Shown: one piece after another, positions 23,223 to 31,923 of the stretch
How positions within the stretch are numbered: position 1 is the stretch's first letter
Layout of the letters: every line of letters begins with the position of its first letter
From: Thioalkalivibrio sp. ALJ16
GTDB lineage: Bacteria; Pseudomonadota; Gammaproteobacteria; Ectothiorhodospirales; Ectothiorhodospiraceae
Direction of reading: 5' to 3'
Assembly (NCBI RefSeq): GCF_000377345.1
Contig: NZ_KB898037.1
Span: forward strand, 125,412-189,411
DNA length: 64,000 nt
Notes under the pieces: generated by a model
Databases searched by the model: none
The model's input: the letters and a program-made list of their open reading frames with translations, nothing else
Told to the model about the DNA's origin: nothing
Made by a program: the position numbers and the translations under genes

Positions 23223-24911
23223 ATGCAGCGCATTGGCCGTTACGGGGTAGGCGAAGAGCTGGGCCGGGGGGCCATGGCCGTGATCTACCGCGGCTATGAC
23301 CCCGAGATCGGCCGCCCGCTGGCGATCAAGCGCCTGCAGGACGACTTCGCCAGCCGCCCCGAGTATCGCCGCCGCTTCGTCGCCGAGGCCCGCGCGGCGG
23401 GGACCCTGACCCACCCCGGCATTGTTACCATCTTCGACGTGGGCGAGAGCGAGCAGCGGCCGTTCATCGCCATGGAGCTGCTGGATGGCATCACGCTGGC
23501 CGCGTTCGCGGACCAGTTTCGGCCCCTGTTGCTGCGCAATGTGCTGAAGATCGCCATCCAGCTCACCGAGGCCCTGGATTACGCCCACCGTAACGGAGTG
23601 GTGCACCGCGACATCAAGCCCGAGAACATCATCGTCACCAGCGCCACGGTGAACATCAAGGTGATGGATTTCGGCATCGCGAGCACCCTGAACGACCCGG
23701 ACTGGCGTGCCGACGACGACGGCTACATCGCCGGCTCGCCCCACTACATGGCGCCCGAGCAGGTGCTCGGGCGCGGTACCGATGCGCGGGCCGATCTCTA
23801 CTCCGTCGGGGTGGTCCTGTACGAGCTCCTGTCAGGCACTACGCCCTTCCGCGGGCACGATGTGGACGAACTGCTGACCCGCGTGGTGCGCGAGGAGGTG
23901 CCGCCGCCGCGACCGATCGTCAGGGACTGTCCGCCGGAGCTGATCGAGCTGGTCATGCGCCTGCTGGCCAAGAACCCGGATGACCGCTATCAGACCGCAG
24001 GCGAGCTGCTGGTCGATCTGCAGCGCCTTGAGGACGAGCGCCTGGAGCGCGAGCGCGCCGGGGGCGGCCGCCGCATCATCCCGTTGCGCCTGCGCTGGGC
24101 GGCCGTGATGGGCGTCGTGGTCGCGGTCACCCTGCTGGTGGCCTCGGCACTTGTCTACCAGAAACAGAATGCCGTGATGAACGACCTGGCCTTCGACTAT
24201 GGCGCCACCCTTGCCCGGATCATCGCGGTCGAAAGTGCCGAGGACCTGCTGCTGGAGGACGCCATCGCCGTCCAGGGCCGTCTCCGGGACATGCAGGACA
24301 ATCGCGAAATCGCGCTGCTCAGCGTGGCCGACCGTCATGACCTCATCGTCGCGAGCAGCGACCCGGAGGCACTGGGCGAGCCGTGGGCACCGCCCCCCGA
24401 AGAGCAGCTGCGGAGCCGACGCGGGGACCAATCGGTCTGGTCCGTGACCGGCCCCGACGGTCGCGAGCTGTTCCTGTTCGAATCCCCTGTCCGCTACCAG
24501 GATCGCGACATCGGCCGGTTACAGGTGGGTGTGTCCACCACGGCGCTTGGCCAGGCCAACCGTGCGACCTTCCTCGCCCTGCTGCTGCTGACCCTCGTCA
24601 CCCTGCTGGCTGTTCTGCTCGGCGCCTATGTGCTGGCCCGCCGTCTGCAGGCGCCGCTCGATACCCTGCGCGGCGCGCTGGACCAGATTGCACAGGGCCG
24701 GCTGGATACCCGCATCCGCGCGCGCCGAAGCGATGACTTCGAACGCGTGTTCGCGGCCTATAACGTGATGGCCGATTCCCTGGAGGCGCGGATGAAGCAC
24801 CAGGCCGTGCCGGTCGGCGACCCGTCTACCACGCCGGTGGGTGACCGCACCCTCGATCTCGGCGAGACCCCGGAATCCGCCGCCGACCCGCGCGAGAGCG
24901 AGCTGCGCTAG
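23223..24911 (+). CDS. Membrane Ser/Thr protein kinase with extracytoplasmic sensor and HAMP domain
   Basis: This is a 562-residue Hanks-type kinase. The catalytic domain (about 6-275) is complete: glycine loop GRGAMA, Lys36 in AIKRL, HRDIKPEN with Asp130, DFG at 149-151, and the APE motif at 177-179. It is followed by a transmembrane helix (about 291-312), a periplasmic region of about 130 residues resembling a single-Cache fold, a second helix (449-471), and a HAMP-like segment (472-524). The tail carries a TLDLGET motif that could be an autophosphorylated FHA docking site. The kinase is N-terminal and HAMP is C-terminal with no further output domain, which is unusual. A matching PP2C phosphatase lies far away at 47848. 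Confidence 0.92.
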   Translation: MQRIGRYGVGEELGRGAMAVIYRGYDPEIGRPLAIKRLQDDFASRPEYRRRFVAEARAAGTLTHPGIVTIFDVGESEQRPFIAMELLDGITLAAFADQFRPLLLRNVLKIAIQLTEALDYAHRNGVVHRDIKPENIIVTSATVNIKVMDFGIASTLNDPDWRADDDGYIAGSPHYMAPEQVLGRGTDARADLYSVGVVLYELLSGTTPFRGHDVDELLTRVVREEVPPPRPIVRDCPPELIELVMRLLAKNPDDRYQTAGELLVDLQRLEDERLERERAGGGRRIIPLRLRWAAVMGVVVAVTLLVASALVYQKQNAVMNDLAFDYGATLARIIAVESAEDLLLEDAIAVQGRLRDMQDNREIALLSVADRHDLIVASSDPEALGEPWAPPPEEQLRSRRGDQSVWSVTGPDGRELFLFESPVRYQDRDIGRLQVGVSTTALGQANRATFLALLLLTLVTLLAVLLGAYVLARRLQAPLDTLRGALDQIAQGRLDTRIRARRSDDFERVFAAYNVMADSLEARMKHQAVPVGDPSTTPVGDRTLDLGETPESAADPRESELR

Positions 24912-24936
24912 CCTCCCGGGCCCCGGGGTTTGCCTC

Positions 24937-25932
24937 TCACACCACGCGGCTGTCCTGTCGTGCGTCCGGGTCCTCGTGCAGGGTCGTCAGGTTGGCCACG
25001 GTGGTGTCGGCGATGTTGGTCAGCGCCTCGTGGGTCAGGAAGGCCTGGTGCCCGGTGACCAGCACATCGTCGCGCTGCATCAGCCGCGCCAGGCGCCGGT
25101 CCGGCAGACCGGCCAGTGACCAGTCGTGAAAGAACAGCCCCGCCTCGGCCTCGTAGACATCCAGCGCGAATCCGCCCAGCTGCCCGGAGTCCAGCGCGAC
25201 CTCGGCGGCATCGGTATCCACCAGCGCCCCGCGCGCCGTATTGACCAGAAATGCCCCGCGCGGCATCCGTGCCAGGGTATCGGCATTGATCAGGTGCCGG
25301 TTCTCCGGGGTCATCGGGCAGCTCAGGCTGACCACCGAGGATTCGGCCAGCAGTGTGTCCAGGTCCCGATACTCCACCCCCGCAGCCTGCAGCTCCGCAT
25401 TCGGGTAGGGGTCGTGCGCAAGCACGCGGCAGCCAAAGCCGAGCATGATCCGCGCGAAGGCCTGGCCGATGCGCCCGGTGCCCACCACACCAACGGTCCG
25501 CCCCACCAGATCGAAGCCCGTCAGGTGATCGAGCCGGAAATCGCCGCGGCGAGTCCGGTCCCAGGCCCGGTGCACCCGGCGGTTCAGGGTCATCAGCAGG
25601 GCGACGGCGTGCTCCGCGATCGCGTTCGGGGAGTAGGCCGGAACCCGTCCCACGCGCACGCCGCGCTCGCGGGCCCTTGCCACATCCAGGTTGTCGTACC
25701 CGGAGCAGCGCAGTGCGACCACGTGGATGCCCTGGTCCGCCAGCCCGTCGATCACCCGGCGGTGCAGGTCGTCGTTGGTGAACACGCAGACCGCATCCGC
25801 ACCCCGCGCCAGGTGCACGGTCTCCGCGGTCAGGCGCTCGGCGTACACCACCGGCACCATCCCGGCGGCCACCAGCGCCGGCATCAGGTGCTCGCGATCA
25901 TGCTGCTGGGTACTGAAGACGGCGACCTTCAT
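24937..25932 (-). CDS. ldhA: D-lactate dehydrogenase-like 2-hydroxyacid dehydrogenase
   Basis: This NAD-dependent D-2-hydroxyacid dehydrogenase of 331 residues is close in layout to E. coli fermentative LdhA (329). It begins KVAVFSTQQHD and has the Rossmann motif VGTGRIGQA. The catalytic arginine and glutamate regions are VNTARGALVD and the DVYEAEAG segment, and the catalytic histidine lies in TGHQAFLTHEAL. It is divergent from the hydrogenase operon and shares the 150-base gap between them. Both would handle reducing equivalents under low oxygen (inference). Confidence 0.88.
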   Translation of the reverse strand: MKVAVFSTQQHDREHLMPALVAAGMVPVVYAERLTAETVHLARGADAVCVFTNDDLHRRVIDGLADQGIHVVALRCSGYDNLDVARARERGVRVGRVPAYSPNAIAEHAVALLMTLNRRVHRAWDRTRRGDFRLDHLTGFDLVGRTVGVVGTGRIGQAFARIMLGFGCRVLAHDPYPNAELQAAGVEYRDLDTLLAESSVVSLSCPMTPENRHLINADTLARMPRGAFLVNTARGALVDTDAAEVALDSGQLGGFALDVYEAEAGLFFHDWSLAGLPDRRLARLMQRDDVLVTGHQAFLTHEALTNIADTTVANLTTLHEDPDARQDSRVV

Positions 25933-26082
25933 CGTATCCTCCGAACGTGGATCGGACTCTGGTCTAGCATAACCGGGAAAGGTTACATCCCGGTTGGATC
26001 GTGGCCCGAGATTGTCGCACTATGCTTCAAGCCGCCTGCGTCGCGTTCGGTGCTGTCTGCGGCAAGCGTTCGGGAGCTACCC

Positions 26083-27195
26083 ATGCATGTGATCGCCCCA
26101 CAAGCCGTGGATACGCTGATCCGCCTGCTGGCCGGTGATGGCTACGAGGTGGTGGGTCCGACGCGGCGCGACGGGGCGATCGTTTACGATCGCGTGCAAG
26201 GGCTCGATGACCTGCCGGCGGGCTGGGGGGACGAGCACGCCCCCGGCCACTACCGCCTGCGCGAGCGCGGGGACGGTGCCCTGTTCGGTTACGTGGTCGG
26301 GCCGCACTCCTGGAAGAAGTACCTGTTCCCCCCGCAGGAGACCCTGTTCCGGTTGACCCGCCAGCCGGACGGAAGCTTTGTGACCGAACCGGGCGAATTC
26401 GAGGCCCGGCCGCGTGCGTTCATCGGCATGCGCGCCTGCGAGCTGGCGGCGATCAGTGTGCAGGACCGGGTGTTCCTCGGCCAGGCGGTGCAGGATCGCG
26501 GCTATGCGGCGCGGCGCCGGGACGTGTTCATGGTGGCGGCCCACTGCGCCGAGCCCGGCGGCACCTGCTTCTGCGCCTCGATGGATACCGGACCGCGCGC
26601 CCGCGAGGGCTTCGACCTGGCCCTGACCGAGGTGGTCGACGGCGCCACGCACTTCCTGGTCGTCGAGGCCGGGAGCGAGGCCGGGCACGCGATGCTGGAC
26701 CGGCTGGAGCCGCGCCCGGCCACGGACACCGAGCAGGCGGCGGCCGAACGCGTCTGGGCCGAGGCCCCCGGCAAGATGGGCCGGCAGATGCCCGGCGACG
26801 CCCGCGAGGTGCTGAACCGGGCCTTCGAGCACCCGCGCTGGGAGGAGACGGCCGAGCGCTGCCTGTCCTGCTCCAACTGCACCCTGGTCTGTCCCACCTG
26901 TTTCTGCTCGCAGGTCGAGGAGGTGCCCGATCTGGAAGGCCAGCGCACCGAGCGCGTGCGACGCTGGGACTCCTGCTTCAACCAGGAACATTCGCATCTG
27001 GTCGGCGGCGCCCACCGCGATTCGGTGGCCGCACGCTACCGCCAGTGGATCACCCACAAGCTGGCGACCTGGCACGATCAGTTCGACACCTCCGGCTGTG
27101 TCGGCTGCGGGCGCTGCATCACCTGGTGCCCGGTGGGGATCGACATCACCGAGGAGGTCACCGCGGTGCGCCGCGACCCGGAGGGCCGGGCATGA
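26083..27195 (+). CDS. hydB: Group 3b [NiFe]-hydrogenase beta subunit (4Fe-4S)
   Basis: This is the iron-sulfur electron-transfer subunit of the soluble NADP-linked hydrogenase (sulfhydrogenase type). The 370-residue protein has two C-terminal 4Fe-4S motifs, at Cys260/263/266/270 and Cys339/342/345/349. Additional cysteines lie at 155, 162 and 164. It passes electrons between the small subunit and the flavin subunit. ATG at 26083 has GGAG 7 bases upstream. The first gene of the operon, it overlaps the next start by four bases. Confidence 0.93.
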   Translation: MHVIAPQAVDTLIRLLAGDGYEVVGPTRRDGAIVYDRVQGLDDLPAGWGDEHAPGHYRLRERGDGALFGYVVGPHSWKKYLFPPQETLFRLTRQPDGSFVTEPGEFEARPRAFIGMRACELAAISVQDRVFLGQAVQDRGYAARRRDVFMVAAHCAEPGGTCFCASMDTGPRAREGFDLALTEVVDGATHFLVVEAGSEAGHAMLDRLEPRPATDTEQAAAERVWAEAPGKMGRQMPGDAREVLNRAFEHPRWEETAERCLSCSNCTLVCPTCFCSQVEEVPDLEGQRTERVRRWDSCFNQEHSHLVGGAHRDSVAARYRQWITHKLATWHDQFDTSGCVGCGRCITWCPVGIDITEEVTAVRRDPEGRA

Positions 27196-27665
27196 ACGAG
27201 CTGCTGGCGATCCTCGAAGACCAGCCGTTCTTCGCCGACATGGAGCCGGAACATCGGCGCCTGCTGGCGGCCTGCGCCGCGAAGCTCGGCTACCCGGCGG
27301 ACACGCGGCTGATGCGCGACCACGAGCCGGCGGAGACCTTCTGGCTGATCCGCGAGGGCCAGGTCGCGCTGGAGAGCCCGTTGCGCGAAGGCTGCGTGAC
27401 CTTCCAGACCCTGGGGCCCGGCGACATCCTCGGCTGGTCGTGGCTGCTGCCGCCGTATCGCGCCAGTTACGACGCCCGCGCCCTGACCGAGCTGCATACC
27501 CTGCGCTTCGATGCCGGCGTGCTGCGCGAACACATGGAGGCCGACCCGGCCTTCGGCTACATGCTGATGAAACACTTCTCCGGGCTGATCGTGCAGCGGC
27601 TGCAGGCCGCGCGATTGCAGGCGCTGGACATCTACAGCCACGGAGGGCCCGGGCATGGCACCTGA
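27192..27665 (+). CDS. Cyclic-nucleotide-binding-domain protein of the hydrogenase operon
   Basis: This is a 157-residue protein made almost entirely of one cyclic-nucleotide-binding (CRP-type) beta-roll. Markers are the [22 protein letters not shown] segment (split over strands), a [14 protein letters not shown] turn corresponding to the cap before the C-helix, and a long C-helix. There is no helix-turn-helix, so it is unlikely to bind DNA itself. It overlaps hydB (ATGA) and overlaps hydG by 11 bases, so it is translated with the hydrogenase. A role in allosteric control or assembly is inference. Confidence 0.85.
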   Translation: MNELLAILEDQPFFADMEPEHRRLLAACAAKLGYPADTRLMRDHEPAETFWLIREGQVALESPLREGCVTFQTLGPGDILGWSWLLPPYRASYDARALTELHTLRFDAGVLREHMEADPAFGYMLMKHFSGLIVQRLQAARLQALDIYSHGGPGHGT

Positions 27666-28530
27666 GACCCTGCAGCCCCGCACCGACAGCGCCCTGCCGG
27701 AACAGGCGATGGCGCCGCAGCCCTGGCGCATCCGTTCGGTGCGGCCGGATGTCGCCAGCAACGAGGTGTTCAGCTGGACGCTGTACCCCGAACCGGGGGT
27801 GGAGCCGGGGCCGCTGCCGACCCCCGGGCAGTTCAACATGCTCTACCTGTTCGGCGTGGGCGAGGTGCCGATCTCGGTGTCCGCGATCACCGCGGACGGC
27901 GGCATCGTGCACACCACCCGCGCGGTGGGCAGCGTCACCCGCGCGATGCAGGAGCTGGGACCCGGCGCGGTGGTCGGCCTGCGCGGCCCGTTCGGCACGG
28001 CCTGGCCGCTGGAACAGGCGCGCGGCCGCGACCTCGTGCTGGTCGCCGGCGGCATCGGCCTGGCCCCGCTGCGGCCAGTGATCCATGCGGCGCTTCAGCG
28101 CCGCGCGGACTTCGGTCGGGTGGTGGTCTGCTACGGCGCGCGCGCCCCGGGGGACATGATCTTCCGCGACGAGCTGGATGCCTGGGCCGCGCGCGGCGAC
28201 CTCGACCTGCGCGTGACGGTGGATCGCGGCACCGCGGCTTGGCGTGGCGATGTCGGCGTGGTCACCCAGCTGATCGACCGCGGCGGCTTCGACCGGCGCA
28301 ACACGCTGGCGATGGTCTGCGGCCCGGAGGTGATGATGCGCTTCGCCGCGTCCTCGCTGGAGCGGCGCGGACTGAAGCCGGAAGACATCTTTGTCTCCAT
28401 GGAGCGCAACATGCGCTGCGCGGTGGGTTTCTGCGGGCACTGTCAGATCGGTTCGCAGTTCGTCTGCCGCGACGGCCCGGTCTTCCCCTACCCGGTGATG
28501 GAGCCGGCCTTCCGGATACGGGAACTATGA
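27655..28530 (+). CDS. hydG: Group 3b hydrogenase gamma subunit (FAD / NAD(P) / 2Fe-2S)
   Basis: This diaphorase subunit reduces NADP(H). The 291-residue protein belongs to the dihydroorotate-dehydrogenase electron-transfer (PyrK-like) branch of ferredoxin reductases. PGQFNMLY begins the FAD-binding barrel, [13 protein letters not shown] is the nucleotide-binding loop, and a C-terminal 2Fe-2S domain has Cys ligands in [14 protein letters not shown] and a last Cys in FVCRDGPVF. It follows hydB and the cyclic-nucleotide-binding gene and overlaps hydD by four bases. Confidence 0.93.
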   Translation: MAPETLQPRTDSALPEQAMAPQPWRIRSVRPDVASNEVFSWTLYPEPGVEPGPLPTPGQFNMLYLFGVGEVPISVSAITADGGIVHTTRAVGSVTRAMQELGPGAVVGLRGPFGTAWPLEQARGRDLVLVAGGIGLAPLRPVIHAALQRRADFGRVVVCYGARAPGDMIFRDELDAWAARGDLDLRVTVDRGTAAWRGDVGVVTQLIDRGGFDRRNTLAMVCGPEVMMRFAASSLERRGLKPEDIFVSMERNMRCAVGFCGHCQIGSQFVCRDGPVFPYPVMEPAFRIREL

Positions 28531-29315
28531 GTACCGAACGTCCGACCCTTGCCGTATTCAAGTTCGCCTCCTGCGACGGCTGCCAGCTCTCGCTGCTCGA
28601 CTGCGAGGACGAGCTGCTGGCGGTGACCGACCGGGTGCAGATCGCGCACTTCCCCGAGGCCACCCGCACCCGCATCGACGGCCCCTGGGACCTGACGCTG
28701 GTGGAGGGCTCGATCACCACCCCGGAGGCGGCCAAAGAGATCCGCGAGATCCGCCGCGCGTCGAAGTTCCTGGTGACCATCGGCGCCTGTGCCACCACCG
28801 GCGGCATCCAGGCCCTGCGCAACTTTGCCGACGTCGAAGAGTTTACCCGCCAGGTCTACGCCCACCCGGAGTACATCTCGACCCTGGCCACCTCGGATGC
28901 GATCAGCCAGCACGTGCCGGTGGACTTCGAACTGCGCGGCTGTCCGATCGACAAGTACCAGCTGCTGGAGGTCATCAGTGCCTTCCTCTACGGTCGGCGT
29001 CCGCAGGTCTCCAGCGCCAGCGTCTGCGAGGAATGCAAGCGCGCCGGACAGGTCTGCGTGATGGTCGCCCACGGCACGCCCTGCCTGGGTCCGGTCACCC
29101 ATGCCGGCTGCGGCGCGCTGTGCCCCGGCTGCCACCGCGGCTGCTATGGCTGCTTCGGCCCCAAGGAGACGCCCAACGCGCCCGGCCTGTCCGGGCAGCT
29201 GGAGGCCCTCGGCATGGAGCGCGCCACCCGCGTGCGCTTCTACCGCACCTTCAATGCCGGCGCCGACGCTTTCCGCGAGGAGAGCGAGCGCGAAGAATCA
29301 GGAAACGGACCATGA
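28527..29315 (+). CDS. hydD: Group 3b [NiFe]-hydrogenase small (delta) subunit
   Basis: This is the 262-residue electron-transfer subunit that contacts the NiFe site. The proximal-cluster ligands start at SCDGC (Cys16, Cys19) and continue with Cys in IGACATTGG and RGCPIDK. The C-terminal half adds many cysteines ([29 protein letters not shown]) that bind the medial and distal clusters. There is no twin-arginine leader, consistent with a cytosolic enzyme. The ATG overlaps the hydG stop, and the stop overlaps the hydA start. Confidence 0.95.
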   Translation: MSTERPTLAVFKFASCDGCQLSLLDCEDELLAVTDRVQIAHFPEATRTRIDGPWDLTLVEGSITTPEAAKEIREIRRASKFLVTIGACATTGGIQALRNFADVEEFTRQVYAHPEYISTLATSDAISQHVPVDFELRGCPIDKYQLLEVISAFLYGRRPQVSSASVCEECKRAGQVCVMVAHGTPCLGPVTHAGCGALCPGCHRGCYGCFGPKETPNAPGLSGQLEALGMERATRVRFYRTFNAGADAFREESEREESGNGP

Positions 29316-30610
29316 GCGAGACCCGCACCATCGAAGTCGACTACCTCGCCCGCGTGGAGGGCGAGGGCGCGATGTACGTGCGCACCGAGGGCGACCGCGT
29401 GGAGGAGGTGAAGCTGTCGATCTTCGAGGCCCCGCGCTTCTTCGAGGGCTTCCTGCGCGGGCGCGACTTCCGCGAGGCCCCGGACATCACCGCGCGCATC
29501 TGCGGCATCTGCCCGATCGCCTACCAGCTGGGTGCCTCGCTGGCGATGGAGGACGTCTGCGGCGTGACCGTGGACGGCGTGCTGCAGGACCTGCGCCGGC
29601 TGGCCTACTGCGGCGAATGGATCGAGAGCCACGCCCTGCACGTGTTCATGCTCCACCTGCCGGACTTCCTCGGCTATCCCGACGCGGTCACCGCCGCGAA
29701 GGACCACCCGGACATGGTGCGCAACGGCCTGCGCATCAAGAAGACCGGCAACGCCATCCTGCGCCTGCTGGGCGGGCGCGAGATCCACCCGGTCAACCTG
29801 CGGGTCGGCGGCTTCTACCGCACGCCAACGCCCGACGAGGTCGCCGGGCTGCGCGAGGACCTGGCCTGGGGCCTGGAGGCTGCCTCCGAGGTGGCCGAAT
29901 TCCTCGCCACCCTCGACTACCCGAACCTGGAGCGCGACTACGAGTTCGTGTCGCTGGTGCACCCGGACGAATACCCGATCACCCACGGCCGGCTCGGCTC
30001 GAGCAGTGGCCTGGACGCCGCCATCCGCGAGTACGACGACGTCTTCACCGAGGAACACGTCGCCCACTCCAACGCCCTGCACAGCCACCGCTCCGACAGC
30101 GGCGAACCGGTGTTCATGGGCCCGCTGGCGCGCTTCGCCCTGAACCGCGAACGTCTCACCCCGCGTGCCGCCGAACTGGCCGAGCGCGCCGGGCTGGGCG
30201 CGGCCTGCCGCAACCCGTTCCGCAGCATCCAGGTGCGCATGATCGAGATCGTGCTCGCCTTCGAGGAGGCCCTGCGCCTGGTCGACGGCTACCGGGCCGT
30301 GCCGGCCGAACCCGCGCGGCCGGTCACCCCGCGCGCCGGTACCGGCTTCGGCGCCACCGAGGCCCCGCGCGGCATCTGCTACCACCGCTACAGCATCGAC
30401 GACGCAGGCATCATCACCGACGCGAAGATCGTCCCGCCCACCTCGGTCAACCAGCCCACCATCGAGGCCGACCTGCGCGAACTGGTGCAGACCCATCTCC
30501 ATCTGCCGGACGACGAACTGCGCCACCACTGCGAGGTCGCCATCCGCAACTACGACCCCTGCATCTCCTGCGCCACCCACTTCCTCGATCTCACCGTCGA
30601 CCGCCAGTAA
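29312..30610 (+). CDS. hydA: Group 3b [NiFe]-hydrogenase large (alpha) subunit
   Basis: This is the catalytic NiFe subunit, 432 residues. The N-terminal nickel motif RICGIC has Cys64 and Cys67. The C-terminal motif DPCISCATH supplies Cys417 and Cys420 and ends at His423. Nine further residues follow His423, a short C-terminal tail of the kind removed by a maturation endopeptidase. The gene for such a protease lies at 31404. Subunit composition and motifs place the enzyme with bidirectional NADP-linked group 3b hydrogenases. Confidence 0.95.
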   Translation: MSETRTIEVDYLARVEGEGAMYVRTEGDRVEEVKLSIFEAPRFFEGFLRGRDFREAPDITARICGICPIAYQLGASLAMEDVCGVTVDGVLQDLRRLAYCGEWIESHALHVFMLHLPDFLGYPDAVTAAKDHPDMVRNGLRIKKTGNAILRLLGGREIHPVNLRVGGFYRTPTPDEVAGLREDLAWGLEAASEVAEFLATLDYPNLERDYEFVSLVHPDEYPITHGRLGSSSGLDAAIREYDDVFTEEHVAHSNALHSHRSDSGEPVFMGPLARFALNRERLTPRAAELAERAGLGAACRNPFRSIQVRMIEIVLAFEEALRLVDGYRAVPAEPARPVTPRAGTGFGATEAPRGICYHRYSIDDAGIITDAKIVPPTSVNQPTIEADLRELVQTHLHLPDDELRHHCEVAIRNYDPCISCATHFLDLTVDRQ

Positions 30611-30676
30611 GGCCCTGCACGAAACGGAACGCTTGACTCTACGCGAGCGAAGAACGTCGCTCTGATAGAATAAAGG

Positions 30677-30682
30677 TATAAT
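30677..30682 (+). promoter_or_regulatory. Putative -10 element of brnTA
   Basis: A perfect TATAAT lies in a locally AT-rich patch just upstream of brnT. Transcription from it would begin near 30689, only a few bases before the ATG at 30692, giving a nearly leaderless message. No convincing -35 hexamer is seen at the right distance. Confidence 0.45.
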
Positions 30683-30691
30683 TTCTACACC

Positions 30692-30964
30692 ATGCATTCA
30701 TTCGAGTTCGACGAACGGAAGAGTCGATCGAATCTGGAGAAACACGGCATCGACTTCGTGACCGCCCAGGCCCTCTGGCGTGACCCCGATCTGCTGGAGA
30801 TCCCTGGCCGCACGGAGGACGAACCCCGCTTTCTGGTGATCGGTCGTATTGAAAGAAGGCACTGGACCGCCGTTGTCACTCACCGAAAGGCCTTTGTCCG
30901 TATCATTTCGGTACGCAGGTCGCGCAAAGAAGAGGTTGCGCTGTATGAAAGCGAAGACATTTGA
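30692..30964 (+). CDS. brnT: BrnT-family type II toxin
   Basis: This is a 90-residue RelE-fold ribonuclease toxin. The N-terminus FEFDERKSRSNLEKHGIDF and the following ALWRDPDLLEI are typical of BrnT. So are the RFLVIGRI and later IRIISVRRSRKEE-like stretches, which contain the basic active-site residues. The cognate antitoxin gene overlaps its 3' end by 20 bases. The pair lies between the hydrogenase large-subunit gene and the hydrogenase protease gene, with lower-GC flanks. Confidence 0.93.
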   Translation: MHSFEFDERKSRSNLEKHGIDFVTAQALWRDPDLLEIPGRTEDEPRFLVIGRIERRHWTAVVTHRKAFVRIISVRRSRKEEVALYESEDI

Positions 30965-31199
30965 CGGGCGCTTTGACAGCGGAGAAGAGATGACCGATGC
31001 CCTGAACCTGTCCAGGGCCAAACGCCCGCTGCGCAAACAACGGCGGGTAAACGTGGATTTCCCGAACTGGATGATCGATTCCCTGGACCGAGAAGCCAGC
31101 CGACTGGGCGTCACCCGCCAATCCATCATCAAGATCTGGCTGGCGGAGCGGCTGGAAACGACCACTGCCGCCCGTAAAAACGAGGGCACGCCCCGTTAG
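30945..31199 (+). CDS. brnA: BrnA-family antitoxin
   Basis: This is an 84-residue antitoxin. The C-terminal half (about residues 30-70) has the ribbon-helix-helix pattern RVNVDFPNWMIDSLDREASRLGVTR followed by IIKIWLAERL, which binds DNA as a dimer. The N-terminal half should wrap the toxin. It starts inside brnT, so toxin and antitoxin are translationally linked. As in other BrnTA pairs it probably represses its own promoter; no operator could be read with confidence. Residue runs given here are split from longer ones. Confidence 0.88.
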   Translation: MKAKTFDGRFDSGEEMTDALNLSRAKRPLRKQRRVNVDFPNWMIDSLDREASRLGVTRQSIIKIWLAERLETTTAARKNEGTPR

Positions 31200-31403
31200 C
31201 CACCGCCAGGTATCGACCGGGAGCGCCCCGTGGCACGACCATTCGGACAGAACCCTCAGCAACAACGGCTGTCTGCGGCCTTCGCGACCGACGCGTTGCA
31301 ATCGGATTTGAGCGACGAGCGCCGCGAAGCAATTGTCCAGGCGGCACGAAACACCCCCGGAGCCCGGAAACGCCCGCAAAAGGTATTGGCTACGGTTCCC
31401 GCC
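31200..31403 (+). other. Intergenic stretch before the hydrogenase protease; open in frame with it
   Basis: No gene is called here. The frame of the protease gene stays open back to a GTG at 31230, encoding 58 extra residues that resemble no protease N-terminus. I see no promoter. It may be a remnant left between the BrnTA module and the protease. Confidence 0.4.
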
Positions 31404-31877
31404 ATGCCAATCACCGGCAAAGGGCCGTTGGTGATCGGCATTGGCAACCCCTGGCGCGGCGATGACGGCATCGGCCACGCCGTGGTGGATGCACTGGCCG
31501 ACACCCCGGGCCTCGCCACCGCGAAAAGCCAGGGCGAGCCCGCTGAGCTGATGGAGCTGTGGCAGGGCCACGACCCCGTGATCCTCGTCGATGCCATCGT
31601 CACCGGCGCCGCCCCCGGCACCCTCCACCGCCTGGACGCCCGCGAGCCGCTGCCGCGCGGCGCCCGCTACTCATCCCACGGCATCGGCCTCGCCGAGGCC
31701 GTCGAACTCGCCCGCTCGCTGGGCGAGCTCCCGGACACCCTCATCGTCCACGGCATCGAGCCCGCCCGCCTCGAAGATGGCGCCGGCCTCTCGCCCGCGA
31801 TCCGGGCCGTGATTGGTCAGGCCGTCACCCGAATCCAGGACGATCTCGCGGTGGTCGCGCCAGGCTCCATGTCCTGA
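31404..31877 (+). CDS. [NiFe]-hydrogenase maturation endopeptidase
   Basis: This is a 157-residue HyaD/HycI-type protease that trims the C-terminal tail of the large subunit after nickel insertion. The family motif VIGIGNPWRGDDGIG opens the protein and contains the nickel-sensing Asp of the GDD pair. VDAIVTGAAPGT holds the second metal-binding acidic residue, and SSHGIGLAEAVELA contains the conserved histidine. ATG at 31404 places that motif near the N-terminus, as in the family. The expected substrate is the HydA tail after His423. Confidence 0.9.
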   Translation: MPITGKGPLVIGIGNPWRGDDGIGHAVVDALADTPGLATAKSQGEPAELMELWQGHDPVILVDAIVTGAAPGTLHRLDAREPLPRGARYSSHGIGLAEAVELARSLGELPDTLIVHGIEPARLEDGAGLSPAIRAVIGQAVTRIQDDLAVVAPGSMS

Positions 31878-31923
31878 GCCCCCGGGGCCTGCTGGCCGGC
31901 GGTTGACGTACACTGCAGACGCA

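Noticed and set aside
25933-26082. Sigma54 or FNR-type site before the hydrogenase operon
   Set aside because: TGGCCCG...TTGTC near 26001 has a wrong -12 dinucleotide and no TTGAT-N4-ATCAA dyad was found, so no regulatory site is claimed.
26077-28440. 787-codon minus-strand open frame opposite the hydrogenase operon
   Set aside because: It is antisense to four overlapping, well-conserved genes and shows no family motif.
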